DNA of 64,000 nt from Melampsora larici-populina 98AG31 (lineage: Eukaryota; Basidiomycota; Pucciniomycetes; Pucciniales; Melampsoraceae). Below are positions 46,096 through 59,118 of the stretch, in pieces. The notes beneath the pieces were generated by a model. The model was not told where the DNA came from, searched no databases, and worked only from the letters and a program-made list of their open reading frames with translations. The DNA lies in assembly GCF_000204055.1 (NCBI RefSeq), contig NW_006768770.1:1627589-1691588 (forward strand), written 5' to 3'. How positions within the stretch are numbered: the stretch's first letter is position 1; each line of letters opens with the position of its first letter. A program made the position numbers and the translations under genes.

Positions 46096-48216
46096 TCATG
46101 TCCCACCAGTAGATCCTGTCACACTGTATCGATTAATTCCCCGTCATAAGAAGAGAAATCGTCAGTTCCTATTGTCTCTGTACTCCCCCATGAAAAGAAA
46201 GACAAGATCCTCACCTCTGACGCCGTTTCTTCAACATCTCCTTCTTTAGGGCAGCTCCATCCAATGGTTTCAATAATTCAAACGCGCATAGCAAATCTTC
46301 TGAAACACTCATCACGGCTCCAAAGTTATCAAATTCTAACAAAAGAAACTCATACGTCAGGATTGAGTGAGATGAATTTGAGGAGTCATTGGCAAATCAA
46401 TTCAACAAACCTCCACAATAATTGGGTGCAGAAAAGATGGTGACCAATGTCCTCTCATTCCAAAACTCGTACCCATCTTCTACTACCATATGTGCACGAC
46501 AAATCAAATCAAAATCGTGCCTTTTTTAACCACCCAACCAGAAAAGAAATTTTACCAATCAGTATATACCCCATCAACAGACAAGATAAACGAAAAAAGA
46601 CACTCACCTAGCCAAAAAATCACCAATCACACTCTTGCCAAAACAATAAGACACTCCACGTTCATTATCTTCCCAATCCGTAGCTGTATCACTAGGATCA
46701 GACCAAAGTAAATCGTTCAAGAGACCATAATCAGGTACATCGGTTGGCCTTTGAATCCTTCGAATATCATCCATGTTCGAAAGTGAAGGTGAGAGTCCTC
46801 CATGAACACAAAAGATTTTAGATGCTACTACAGCTGAGATCGGTAGACAGTTGAACACATCAATAAACGTTTTCCAGATCTTGATGTTACATCTCCTCTT
46901 GCATTCGTCATAGAATCCGTAAACTGTAGTTTGAGACACGTTTGATTTGACGGTTTGATGAATGGACGATTCGAGTGTGATGAGAAGTCGAGATTTTGGC
47001 AGAAAAGTAAGCAAATTGGGGTTGGTGATGTGGTGTAAATTTGATGATGATAGTTGAGTGGTATGTACATAGTGTCAGAAGGATAAGAATGAGTCGCTCA
47101 GATCAGCTGAATTCAAAACAAGACGGGAAGGCAAGATAAGGCAGGGGAAAAAAGCTAAACATTCAATCAGACACACTGTGAACTGAGAGCTCAAGGTCGT
47201 TTTTTGGGGAACATAATGATATAGACTACACGAGGACTAAAAATGGATGCCTGACATGGAGACGGTAGGTTCCTAAGCCTCAAGCAGAGGCATCACCGAG
47301 TCAGGCGCGTGCCCTATTTCTAATTTGAAATAATCATATAATGTGAAAAGAAGTAGAAAGATGTAGAAGAGATCAAAGGAAAGACGCGAATGAGAGGAGG
47401 GCATAGAGGATAGGTGTATTGAGTGTTTGGGTATGATTCGACATTTTGTCTTATTTCGGACGTACCTCTTGTAACGTTTGCACATTCATGATTACCCCTC
47501 AGAAGAAAGAAGTTTTCAGGATATTTGATCTTGTAACACAACAATAACAAGATTGTCTCGAGACTCTGTTTGCCACGGTCGACGTAATCTCCTAGGAAGA
47601 GATAATTAGCGGATGGAGGAAAGCCGCACATCTCGAACAATCGAATCAAGTCACTGTATTGACCGTGTACATCGCCTACAATCTTGACTGGAGGACTGAG
47701 TTCGATGAGTGTAGGTTGACTAAGGAAGACTTCTCGAACAGCTAAGCAAATTGCAGTGATCTCAGCATTCTTCAAACAGACCGATTTGGTGATCTTGGTA
47801 CTATATCCAACATCCAAGAGACGAGTGATCATCTCATCGATATCAAATGTTTGAGCTTGTGTATTAGCTGTACCGATACTGGCAGGTAAAGCTTTGATGT
47901 TGTTACCCACAGGGCCTGTGAGGTGATTCGAGGTGGAGAGAATGGTGGAAGGTTCATTGGAAGAATCAGTTGATTGTTCATTACCAGAAGCAGTGAGTGC
48001 AGGTTTTGATGGGCCAGCTTGATCGAGGGAAGGAAGTGATGTGATTGAATCATGTGTGCGATGAATCATTGAAGGATCAATATAAGCTGACTTTCGATTC
48101 GCAGAGAGAGAGGAAGGCTCGTTTTGAGTTTGATGGAAGTTAGAAGAGTCAGGATCATCATTTGAATCTCGGTCTCTGAACTTAGTCTTGAGCTTCTTTG
48201 AAGGGTTGTTACCCAT
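46096..48216 (-). CDS. PPZ1: Ser/Thr protein phosphatase, PP1-like Ppz family
   Basis: Five exons, 48216-47466, 46923-46608, 46520-46411, 46335-46215 and 46123-46096, keep phase and give 441 aa. An N-terminal extension of about 120 residues is Ser/Asn-rich and starts MGNN, a consensus for N-myristoylation. The PP1-type catalytic domain follows with all metal and catalytic motifs: GDVHGQ, GDYVDRG, RGNHE, then [26 protein letters not shown] and the SAPNYCGEFDN loop. Ppz enzymes are fungal-specific and act in salt tolerance, K+ transport and cell integrity, inhibited by Hal3. The first intron is 542 nt, far longer than others here; the last exon (28 nt) encodes only the tail and its acceptor is less certain. 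Confidence 0.9.
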
Positions 48217-50128
48217 GTCGATTAAGAATCAGATAGGTAAATGATAATATCGAATGAGTTGAAGTTATAAGTTGATGGATAGTGTTGATTTGAAATTATC
48301 TAGATTTGTAGATTGAATATGATGAAGTACTGAAGTTAAAATAAATTATGAGCTGTTGTTGTTGCTTGTTAATTGGATGATGATTGATTGTTGTTCTTGG
48401 TGATTGATGATTGGTGATGGTGATGAAGTAGTTAAGTGTATTTCGTGTTTCAATTGGAATTATGTCGATGATGAATCGATGAATGCTTCACTTGTTGTCT
48501 TCTTTAACTTTCTTTCTTTCCTTCTTGACCGTTTGAGATTCCGTTCGAGGTGGTGTCAGTCAACTCTTTACGTCAACTCACTGAGACACAGACTGACTCA
48601 TGGAGTAAATCATTCTACATACAATACACTTATCTCTTATGTACATAGACTTAATATTATGTCTACATAACCTCAGTAAGTACTTATCTCCATAGCTACA
48701 GTGGGTAAAGTTAAACCGTCAATCTTGTCAAATCCTCTCAAACTTCCCTGAAAGTCTTATCCTAAAATCCATCCATACTCTTTAGGTGCATGATTAGCTT
48801 GGGCAGGAAGAAGACGGACTGGCATATAGTCATTTGACATTTCGGTACATGTTTCATCACGTCTCACAGCGTGAGGTCCAATATTTCATTGTCGTGATGT
48901 GGTAAATGCTCATCTATGGTTGGCAAATCACTCGTGAGCTGATTTGGGGCTGACTCCATTCAACCTGGAAACACCAAGTCAAAGCTCTTCTTGTAAGGAA
49001 AATCTGGAGCCTTTATGATTCTGGTTTTTTGGTACAAAGTTTTTTATATATTAATTCCCCAGTGTCACTACATAGAGCTAAAGGATGTCAGACACTTTTA
49101 CTAATGATGTGATACTGTGACGACGGATGGAGGTCTTATTTCGTCATCATGTAAAATGAATGCTTATTGCTCTTATCCTGTGCCTCACTGTGAGTGGAAT
49201 CTCAACCTGGCGAAAGAAAGCTTGGATCAGGCGGAGGTTATCGATAAGGATCCAACTATGACTTTGATCCGATTCCTCGATTTCCAGTGATATCCCCAGC
49301 GAATTATACGCGTTGAGGTTTCGCGTCGTTGGCCATCCAGAGGCTTAGGAGGGATCGAGTCTGGCAAAATCTATTTTGGGACACTTGGCCTGAAAGATTT
49401 CAGTGTTTAGTGAAAGCCAGGAAATACACCCGACAGAAGCATTCATACCTCAACATTGGATTGGATGATACCTCTGTATTGGCATCTCATCATGGTAAAG
49501 AAATACTACTGCAGATTTGTTTTGTCAAGAGCTGAATGTACTCCTTGCCCAGTCACAATCTTGTGCATAACTCGTATGTATTGTGCGAGTTCTCGTCGTC
49601 TGGGGGCAATCTAGAACTTTATCCGGTAAAAGCAAGCGCCCCTTCATGTCATTCAACCCCGACATCCGACTAGGATCTGATGGGATTCTGTAAACATGGA
49701 GGTATGAACAGCAAAGGGTTTCACTAAGGCTAAATATGATGGGAAATGCGAGGATGCCTCGGTCCAAGTGACACCTTCAGATAACTATATGTGTATACGC
49801 GAAGGGAACTTGGATACCTGAATTCCAATGATCGGATACCGTTGTCCACTTTCACGGTGATCGGGACATGCGTCCATATGTACAGATAACTAAAAGGATG
49901 GATGATGATTTCAATTTGTCTGAAGACATAAATGCTGATTGCTGCTGAAGGAAACCGAATGTGATTAAGATTATATATTTTTAAAGGAAGTCGCTGTGTG
50001 GATCTGGCTGTTCTCCGGGCGATTATCTTGCCGACCATTTTACAGTTGCGATTCTCGAGACATGAGGAACCGATGTGATAAATAGGCTCATAGTTGTCCG
50101 TGAAGAAGGCAAGAGAGGCCGATTCTGG
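48217..50128. other. Intergenic region between Ppz and SH3BGR-like genes
   Basis: The left part is the promoter region of the Ppz gene (AT-rich, with TGATGATTGGTGATGGTGATG repeats at 48390-48420). Right part has open stretches (49329-49535 +, 49730-50038 -) without recognisable motifs. No RNA gene was found. Confidence 0.5.
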
Positions 50129-50979
50129 CTACTCGGCCAGTACGGCTGGGGTGGGATTTTTCTCGATCTTCTCTTGAATCGTATCGTTGATCGAGGAAGC
50201 AGTGTTAGCCAATGAGGGAAGATCGTTCTCAGCATTCTTTGCTTCGACGTCGCTTTTGAGATTTTGTGAATCTTGCTCCTTCTTCAGTTGTACTTCGTCT
50301 TTGCCGATCATTTGACTCAATAACGCATCTCCTTGAGCTTGGTCAAGCGCTGGAGTATCAGGCTTCCCTTTTGCAGCTACAGGTACGTGGGGTGTTGGAG
50401 CGGGTTCAATGGGATTTTCGACATTTCCTTGACCAGAAAGAACTTGAACTTCGTTTGCAACTCTCTGTGCAGCTGGATGAGATGGAGCTGCCATATCGAC
50501 GCCCAGTTCCTTAAGCTCCGCTGCCGAGAGTTGAGCAAGCAATTCATCGTCTTCAGATTGGCCCATTGGTTTTTCAAGGAGCAGGAATTGTCGCAACTCG
50601 CCGTACTCGACACTAAAAAGCCACCGGGAAGAATGTGTTCAGGGATACCAGAAGATTTGTGAGCAAGCTGGGAGATTCTGGTAACACCTCTAAACAACTG
50701 AGGAAGGAGCACATACGCTTCTTCGAGCTGTTCCACAGTTCCCACGGCCTCTCCTCCACTGATAATAAACGGTAGCTCGGGGGATTTGACATGGTTTGAA
50801 GCAACAAGTTTTTTATACCGCAACTTCTCCTCTTCGCTAGAGGCAATATCGAAGAATTCGAACGTGAGCTTTGCTTGTGAGAGGATCCTGGTCGCTTTAT
50901 CGTGGTTTGATCGAATTTTGTTGGATGACATGATGGATGTTCCAAACACTTCAATCTTTCGTTGAGATTTTGCAGCCAT
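50129..50979 (-). CDS. SH3BGR/glutaredoxin-like thioredoxin-fold protein
   Basis: Two exons, 50979-50717 and 50612-50129, joined by a GTATGT...TTTTAG intron in phase 2, give 248 aa. Residues 1 to about 100 match the SH3-binding glutaredoxin-like (SH3BGR) fold: KIEVFGTSIMSSNKIRSNHD, FEFFDIASSEEEK, LPFIISGGEAVGTVEQLEEA joined across the intron to VEYGELRQFLLLEKP. No CxxC redox pair is present, as usual in this family, so it is unlikely to be a redox enzyme. The rest is a disordered acidic tail rich in Ala, Glu, Asn and Gln. Function unknown. A longer unspliced frame continues upstream to 51183 but homology starts at the ATG at 50979. Confidence 0.8.
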
Positions 50980-53900
50980 AGTGAGTGATGCTTGAATGAC
51001 GTAAAGTTCTGATGACGTCCCTTCAAACTTCACAACCCCCAACAGCCACGCCCTTGACACAAAACGTAATAGGCCCCGCCCATCTGTAAGCCCCGCGTAC
51101 CGACCAGGTATTTTCCAAACACCATCGGCCACCGAATCTTGACCTTTCTTGACTTGTGACTTTGGCCTGTCATTTGACACCACTAGAACTGACCTGATCT
51201 ACCTCACCTTGTATGAGGAAAATTCTTGACCGCAGAAACTCAAGTAGATGCAAACAAGCAAAAGAATAAACTAAAAGCTGTTAGGGCGGGTAGAGGAGAT
51301 GGTTCTCGAACATGGCAAACTGCACAGTGAGGTGCTGCAACGACGCGTGATGCGATGGCTTAGACATCGTTTGTCCTGGCGACGTCACAGTAGTTCCTTA
51401 TCCTACTCTCGTTAAATACTATGAGGAATATGACGCGACTCCGCTCCATGTGATCCGGAACATCATTGCGGAAGATACTCAGCTCGATAGAGCCCAGTCC
51501 GAATACCTGCTTTCGAATCAGCTATTGAAAGGCCGGTAATGATTCCATTTCCAGCTATATGTTATCTAGGAGTGGCACTTGTGCAATTAGCATATATATA
51601 TTCTGGAAAAAGATTCAGAACCAATTTCATTTTATCAAAAGACAGTTATTGTATTTATATAATGTTCAAAGCTAGATCCTGGGCTTACACTCCATTTACC
51701 TATGTCCGTGTTTTTTTGACGTCCAACCAAAGTAGCTACAATAAATCAACCCTGCAGGTGTCCTGTTGAGCTTCCCCGACTCCCTTAAATCACACACATT
51801 CAAGAGAAATAACTATTGATATGGAGCAAGAGGTTACCCTTTCAGCAATTATCATTTGGCTTGATGTGGATCTTGATATTTCCTTCTTCTATTGACACCC
51901 ATACTTGATTCTGTCACTGTCTTCACTCTGCGAGAACTCTCGGGTTTGTTCCAACCGTATTCATCTTCTGGACCATACGCACACGAACCTTTGTATCACA
52001 CTGAGCCAGCGACGTTCTAAAAAATCCATTATTCTCGCGTCTATGTCTTTTTGTTGGTGTGCTGAGCTTGCAAGTTGTATCCAGTCCATCTCTTCTCATC
52101 GCTTATCACTCGCGCTCTTGGAGAATTAGAGTTATCAAACACCGCTGCGACAATATATATGTGTTGTAGCTTCCCTCGTGACGGTGATCAGAGAAATGTT
52201 GCTGCGAATATTGTGAGGATGGAGTTGGTCAGATGAAGTAAGGTTTGAATAGTCGACTCAACACATTCTTAGCTCTCCTGCAGATCGTAAGCATCATTCA
52301 GCGAGCTGTTAAACCACGCTGCTAATTCTTGAATCAAAAGTCACATAAATCAATATCATCGATCGCAAAATCAAAGTGGAACGAAAGCAAACGAATCCTT
52401 TAAGCCCGAGCTTACGTAATGGTTTGCGAGGCACGCTCGGTATGTTGTATGCAGTTTTGAAGTAAGAAACAATCAGCACAGCCATATGTACTATTGAAAG
52501 GAGGTAAACACGGCTAAACCGGGCTCATTCAACCCGGCAGGAGAAGACGATAGATGGAAATCTAGAAACAGAATGATCTGACAACCTATGACCATTGGTA
52601 AAGAAGCAGACTACCATCTACTCCATTGCTTCTAAGTCATCATCAAACTTCACTACCTTGCACTTTCATCCTCGCAGACCTCAACTCAAGCCTGAGTCAG
52701 ACATCGCGCTCCTGTGATGTATCGTCACCATGGAACTGCATATTCCAAGTTCAGGCGTGTCCCCTCGTCAATTCGTTAACATTCACCTTGGAAAGATACC
52801 CAACCAGTCATCCCTCGAAATTACCCTTTAAGGTATGCATCTCTTGCACGATCGTCAACTGGAGACATGTGATACAATGAGGTGAAGGGAGTGACATCGA
52901 CCTTCAAACTATCTTCGCAGCTAACTGAGGTGTTTTTCTATTCACCCTGATAACTCAAAGACGACTGAAGCCCTCATCCTCTTCGATTGTACCTTGGCGA
53001 TGAACAATTTGTCACTCTAGGCTAACTCATCTCATGTTGTGAACATTAAGTCGATTCTTTCAATTTATGCTATAAAAGAATTTCAGGACATGATCCGAAA
53101 TGTAATCCCGTGACTCTTCATGACCGATGGATTCCGGGCCTCAAAGGAAGCTCTGATCATGAACGCCCAACAGCGACCAACGTATTGAGTTCGAGAAAGC
53201 TTTGACCGATTCCTAGTGCATGAGACTGCAACTTCAAACTTCAAACAGGTTCCATACCTACGAAGTCGAACCAAAACTTGAACCAAAACACTTTGAACTG
53301 TTTATGATTAAGACCCAAAGCTCTTAATCTCGTCTGATCTCGTCCGCGTTTTCCTCGATTCTGAATTGTTTCGTTAACTCCAGCCGTACGGAATTGCAAG
53401 CATGTTTTGAGCTTCAAAGTATAAATTACTCTGGATCTGAGCTCATCCGATTTTATCTTTTACATTTGCGGAAAGGCTAGGAAAGGCAGCTGGGTCACGG
53501 TTTTAGAACTACAGCGCCGTCTGAAGCAAGCCGCACTTGTAGATTTGAAAAAGCAAGAGCCGACAGTTGCGTTACCACCTCCACCCCGATTTCAGTTCTC
53601 GAAACGATACATATTTTGATCGCCACGAAGTCTAATTATTGTGCATTGAGTGTTATACAATTGCGGTTTAATCGAGTCCCCTCCTCTCTGCCTCACGCGA
53701 GTCCCCTCACGGGCCCTCGACAGTGACCCACATTCGATCTTACAAGTTAACAACTCATTCGAATCGATTACGCGTCCCCGATTCTGAGCTCGATACAGTC
53801 TATATAAGAGACTTGGATTAAATGAAAATTTAAACGCATCGTGATTATCCTTGATGGGCTGTATTGTTCGATCGAGATGAATTGCACTTCTCAAACGGGG

Positions 53901-56900
53901 CTTTGGCTGTGACGGCTTAACTTCCCAAATCGTGCTGAACTCGGCTTTCCAGCTTTCCAGCTCAAAGGATCATGGGCCTGGAGACTAGAATCGGATTCGC
54001 ATCAGGCATCTCGCAATCCAATGCTCTTTCTCGACGGCCAAATGATCGTTCACCTTCACCCAGTAATCTGTGAATGCCATGACATCATACACTATATCGA
54101 TAACTAATTTGTGAAATATCATGTCTTCAACAATTGTGATGCTTCCCATTCACTCTTTTGAGCGATTTCCCAGTAATTCCATCATCCTTTGGTGTCTCAC
54201 CAGATAACAACACGTCTTTTTCTAATTTCGCAGAGTTTTGATAAGTTTAACCGAGGGCGATAGTATAATTCACAATGAGAAGTGAAGGAACAGATTAATT
54301 ATGAGCTTTCAATTTTCAATTTAACCTTATATATATACTCTATAACCTCTTCTCTCGACTTCATCTTTACTTTTCTAAATTTTTCGAGTGCATATACAAA
54401 TATACATGCACACCTTCTTTCCCTATATATTTCTTATTGACACAAATTTAACCTCACAGGGTGGCAACCTAAAAACATCCACTTCTTCTGAGTGATTTTT
54501 TTATGTGGACTACTCCGCTTCCGACTTCGTCGATCACTTCATAGGAGCGATTCATACTACATAATTCTAAACTCTCACCTCTTGCTCTCTCGAGGCCGAT
54601 CCCAGCCGATTGCTCATCACATTAATACTTTACCTCGATTCACTCCTTGCCACGTGCGTGCTTAATGAGTGAAATAAGTGTGGAAATTAACTCAAGGCTG
54701 AACAAATTGATGTATGCTATCAAAATCAGATTCACAAATCTTTATGAGTTGTACCCATCCTGATTCTTGTTTCTCTTCTAGTATCCCAAAACGGATCAAA
54801 TACATTTCAATTCTAAAACTCGACATTAACAATTTGATCTGGATCATTTCACTCATCTCGCCACCTCCCCCTCTTCCCCACTCAGTCGGAACTGCCCCTC
54901 ATAACGGACTCGATTTGGTTAGATCGGGTAAGCACCGATGATTGTTCTTTGTACGAATAAACTAGGATTAGTTTTTCTACTCGATTTATTTCTCTGGAAC
55001 ACAGACTTGAGGATTTGTTAGTTCGGATCAGCGTTTTGAGTTCATTCCTATAGGATTGATGGAGTGGGCAGTTTGATGAATTGAACCTCTTAAACCTTTT
55101 TACATCACACGCTTCATCTTCAGGTTTATTAAAACAAACCTAAAATATGTTCAATTTCTGATTTTCTTCTATTGCTTTACACTTCAACTATTTTCACTTT
55201 AACCACTTTAGGACAATTCCACATCGTACGTAAACTGTAAAAGAGAATCCAGAAACATAACCTTGTGAAGTTGGTGTTTCCAAAACTAACTCAAGTGAGC
55301 TTTGGAGATCGAACTCAAAACTTATTTTGAATTTCAAATTTTGCATCACAAGCAGATCATCATTTCTTACAATCTCGATTCTTTGTACTCTCCATTACAA
55401 AACACGCCTTACTCGGACTTACTCATTTCATAGAGTGTCAGAGAAAAATTGAAGTAGGTGCACTCAACACCTCATCATATTTTTTTGAACTAGATCTTGG
55501 ATCACTTGCATTCAATTCCAGAGCTCTCAAACTCGTTTCTATTACTCCGATTCTCATAACTCACATCCTTTTAAAAGAGTTTAATTCTTTATAAATTTCA
55601 ACTCAATCTATGAATCTTGCACTCTTTGGATCCAAGAACTCGCACAGTGACTTAACAAGACTTGATCCGCACCTTCAAAAACATTTTTGTCCTTCATTCC
55701 TCATCCATTTTTCTGGTGCGCCAACTACGTTTTGATATCTGGCGTCATCAATTTGCTTGTGTCTCCGTGTACACCAACCCTAACGATCTTGATCATCTTT
55801 GCCTCATTCCTTATTCAAGTCTCGAGCTGATTGCTCGTATCCGAAATATAACGACATTGGAATTACAAACCTCCTCACGCACGTGATAGAGAAGCAACAG
55901 GACATTTTGGAAGATACAAATCTGAAGCTCAGCCCTCTCCGTGTAAGCGCACTTCTCTTTGGGTATGATCATCCTATGTATGAAGAAGAGTTTGACTGAT
56001 GATCACTATGATGATTGGCTTTGACCTTTGAACCTTACAAAAATTTATCAATTACGTACGCATACATCCACACACACCAAACGCAACCTAATGACAGCAG
56101 AAAGTTGATCAATTGACGATCTTTGAATCAGTGCTTGTTGAGTGTGAGTTGATTATCAATCAGTCTGTATCAATCCTTCATCATCTTTTCAAATATCAAA
56201 TTATCTTTGATTTTCGAATCATAATGTAGATCTGATAAAGACTTAAACTCAGCTCAAAGCTTTTCATCATTCCCAATTCACAATCGATTGATTGATAGTT
56301 TGGATTCACACTTTAAACTTTCTTCATCTTATCATTTCACTCGGCATCCTTATCATACATCAGTCTTGATGATTTACATTCATCTTTAACCTCGGGGGTT
56401 CAGTCGTTTTTTTCAGATTCTTCTTTTAACATAAACTCAACCTTCATCTCAATTCGTCTCTTCTCTTCTCCTCTCCCGCTTGCTACTCTCGTTTCTTTCC
56501 TCTCGGCGACCGGTGACCACCCTTTTGCGGATGTTTCATTCTAATTTCTCAGCTTCGCTCGCGAAGATCAAAATCTTCACTTTGAACCTTAACACATTCA
56601 AATTCAACCAATAGAGTCCGTTCGGTTTATGCTGCGCTGTATTCGAACTTAAACCTAAAGAAACTTTTCATCTCAATCTTGAAAATCGTTGATGTTTATG
56701 ATCATCCTGATTTATTCTGTTGAGCTAAAGTCCTTCTATGTATTTTTGTCTTTCTGTTTTATCTTTGGTTGATATACATGCTCATCATCATCATCATATC
56801 TGGGGATGGGTGGAGTTTGAGGGAAGTTTAAAGATCTTCTACTCTTCCATTCCTCATCGAGTCACCAAGTCGAACCCATCTGCATAGATGTATGCATGCA

Positions 56901-59118
56901 GACCTACGACATAATCATACTCTCTCTGCTCGTATTGCAATTCCTCTCATCGCCTCGTCAGCCGTTCGTCTCTTTCACAGCAAATCACAGCACTAGATGA
57001 CATGACATATACGGTCTTAAAACTCAAGGCAGAGATAAGCAAGAAAGACAGAGAGAGACGGGCGTAAACTCATGCTTCACTCTTGTTATCCACGCGGCAT
57101 CTGTCAAATCCTGCGAGAAAAGGTCCAACCTTGGTGTCTACACCGAGCCAAATCAACTTAATTTTCTCTCCTTTCTGAGCAAAGATATACTCAAGATCGA
57201 TCCCTATTTTTGAAAGGTCGGCAATCATCTCATCCGCGATGAGAGTATGTCGTATGTCATTTCGGATGTCAATTCATGAATAGCCTCTCACCTCGGTCAG
57301 CATCCAGTTAACCCCTGTATCCATCAGCTTCTACGTTGCTTTCTTTCCTCTTCACCCGTTGAGTTTGTTTGTGCGTGCTAGGCTGTGAATCAGCAGCCAG
57401 CCAAGGTCAGGGCTGGTCAGGGTCAATGACATATGTTATAGACAACTAGAACCCAACTAACAAACAATTGCTATGTATCATGGGAGCGTTGACGAGGGCC
57501 TTGTGAGGTAATTGGATCAGATATCACGGTCCAGTCAACGGATATTTAGCAATGGCCCAACGGGTGTGAGCGAGTGCCAGCTTCAGTTCTATGCAATGAG
57601 AAACGAAAATGAAGAATGAAATAGAGGAAATCTGGCTCGAAACAATGATATCTCATCCAGGCAGTTTTGAATTCCACCTTTGAACTCGATCTCGAGAGCT
57701 GAGTCAGGTTTAAACACCCTCGAGTCACCACTTTGTCCATAAATGACATCGTGATAGAACTCAGAATCATAAATCGACTGGCTAGAAATCTTCATCGGCC
57801 ATTTTCCAACTCTCCATGGTAGATATGGCAAGCAGGTGGGCTTTATAAAAAGATCTATTTTGACATACATAATTATACGCAATCCCACCCAAAATAAATA
57901 TGATATTGGCGCGGTCGGAATTACATAATCGCTCGAAACCAGCTCTCATAGTGATACAAAGTACGTTGTAACGTGTTGGCGTGTGTTGTCACGAGGATTG
58001 GGCATCCCCATCACCGTTCTAAACGCTTGATGGAGAGACCACTCTTTACCATTTTTTTAATAAAGAATGAGATATTGAAGTTTGAATTCAAAATTTGAAC
58101 TTACACTCCTCTCAGCTCTCTCTCGATGCGTGATCTTGAAGCCCTGATTATGTATATCAAGAATTTTCCTTTGTCTCCACTCTACCACGCTTTTTTCCAG
58201 TCTGTAAAATGATTTTTTCCCTTTGGTGGGCTGTTAGTGGCTACACTGGCTCACAAATCCGCAGACTATCCATCAGCTTTGCTTGCCTCAGTGATCATCC
58301 TTTCCCACGCACGTTACAGAGTCAAGAGATGCCATAAACTTGATAAACTTGATTTCCATTTTTCTTTTCAATGGGACAAACCATAGATATCATCCATACT
58401 CTGCCCAAAGAGTGTCGATTGACTTGTCCCCCTTTCGGCTGTCCTTGTCTCGTTTGCTCATAATCACTGTTTTCGACACCTGATTTCCGATCGTATCAGC
58501 ATCAGATTTCTTTGATTTGGTATCAGTACAGAATAATTCTCAGCAACATTCTCATTTAAAGTTTTTGTTCACCCTCATCATTTATCCTGTTTTTCCCCTT
58601 GCTCCCGTCTCAAATCTTCTCGAGTCTTCTGTTTTCCTTTGAGTCGAACCTTAGCCTTGATTATCATCAATTCTTTTTCAAATCTATTTCCTCTCTCTCT
58701 CCTTTGAGTATCCTTAACTTATTCACAACCTTCTCATCCTCTACCTTTCCGGTGACTCTCATCTCAGCCTCTCTCGACAAGTTTCGGTTCATTGGTTCAA
58801 CGTTCGTCAGATTCATATTTGTATCATCAAAGCTTAAAGCTCAATCTTCGAGAGAATCTTCGAAACAAAGCGTTTGAAAAATTTGCGAGTAAAAAGGCTA
58901 ATATAATGTTTTACATATTCTTGTTCCAAAGTTTATCCTTATCGATCGATCACACAGTTTAGGCAACATAGTTATACAATCTTGTCTACCCCACCCTTAA
59001 AAAATCCAATCTGATCTCTTCATCCGGAGCACAGACCAAGACGTTCAAGGAAGAATCAAGAAGAGGGAGAAAAAAAATCAAGCAAGACAAGAAGATCTCG
59101 AAAAGATAAAGTAAAACC
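50980..59118. other. ~8-kb gene-free region upstream of the WOPR gene
   Basis: No ORF on either strand shows domain content, consistent splicing or long coding bias. The left end contains the promoter of the SH3BGR-like gene. The right end (about 54-59 kb) is rich in TC tracts and short direct motifs and must hold the WOPR promoter and 5' leader. Short open frames (for example 57589-57888 - and 55662-55999 +) were judged non-coding. Long non-coding transcripts or distal regulatory sites are possible. Confidence 0.55.

Noticed and set aside
50613..50716. Unspliced read-through after LEEA in the SH3BGR-like gene
   Set aside because: A GTATGT...TTTTAG intron in phase 2 gives the family motif (EAVEYGELRQF); the read-through does not.
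50980..51183. Upstream extension of the SH3BGR-like ORF
   Set aside because: Frame is open but the thioredoxin-like fold begins at the ATG at 50979 and the extension has no conserved content; likely 5' UTR.
57546..57888. Minus-strand frames with some protein-like composition
   Set aside because: Two overlapping frames, no splice pattern, no recognised motif; left as non-coding.
58599..58877. Possible upstream ORF in the WOPR leader
   Set aside because: Opens with TTG, not ATG, and is Ser/Phe/Leu low complexity.
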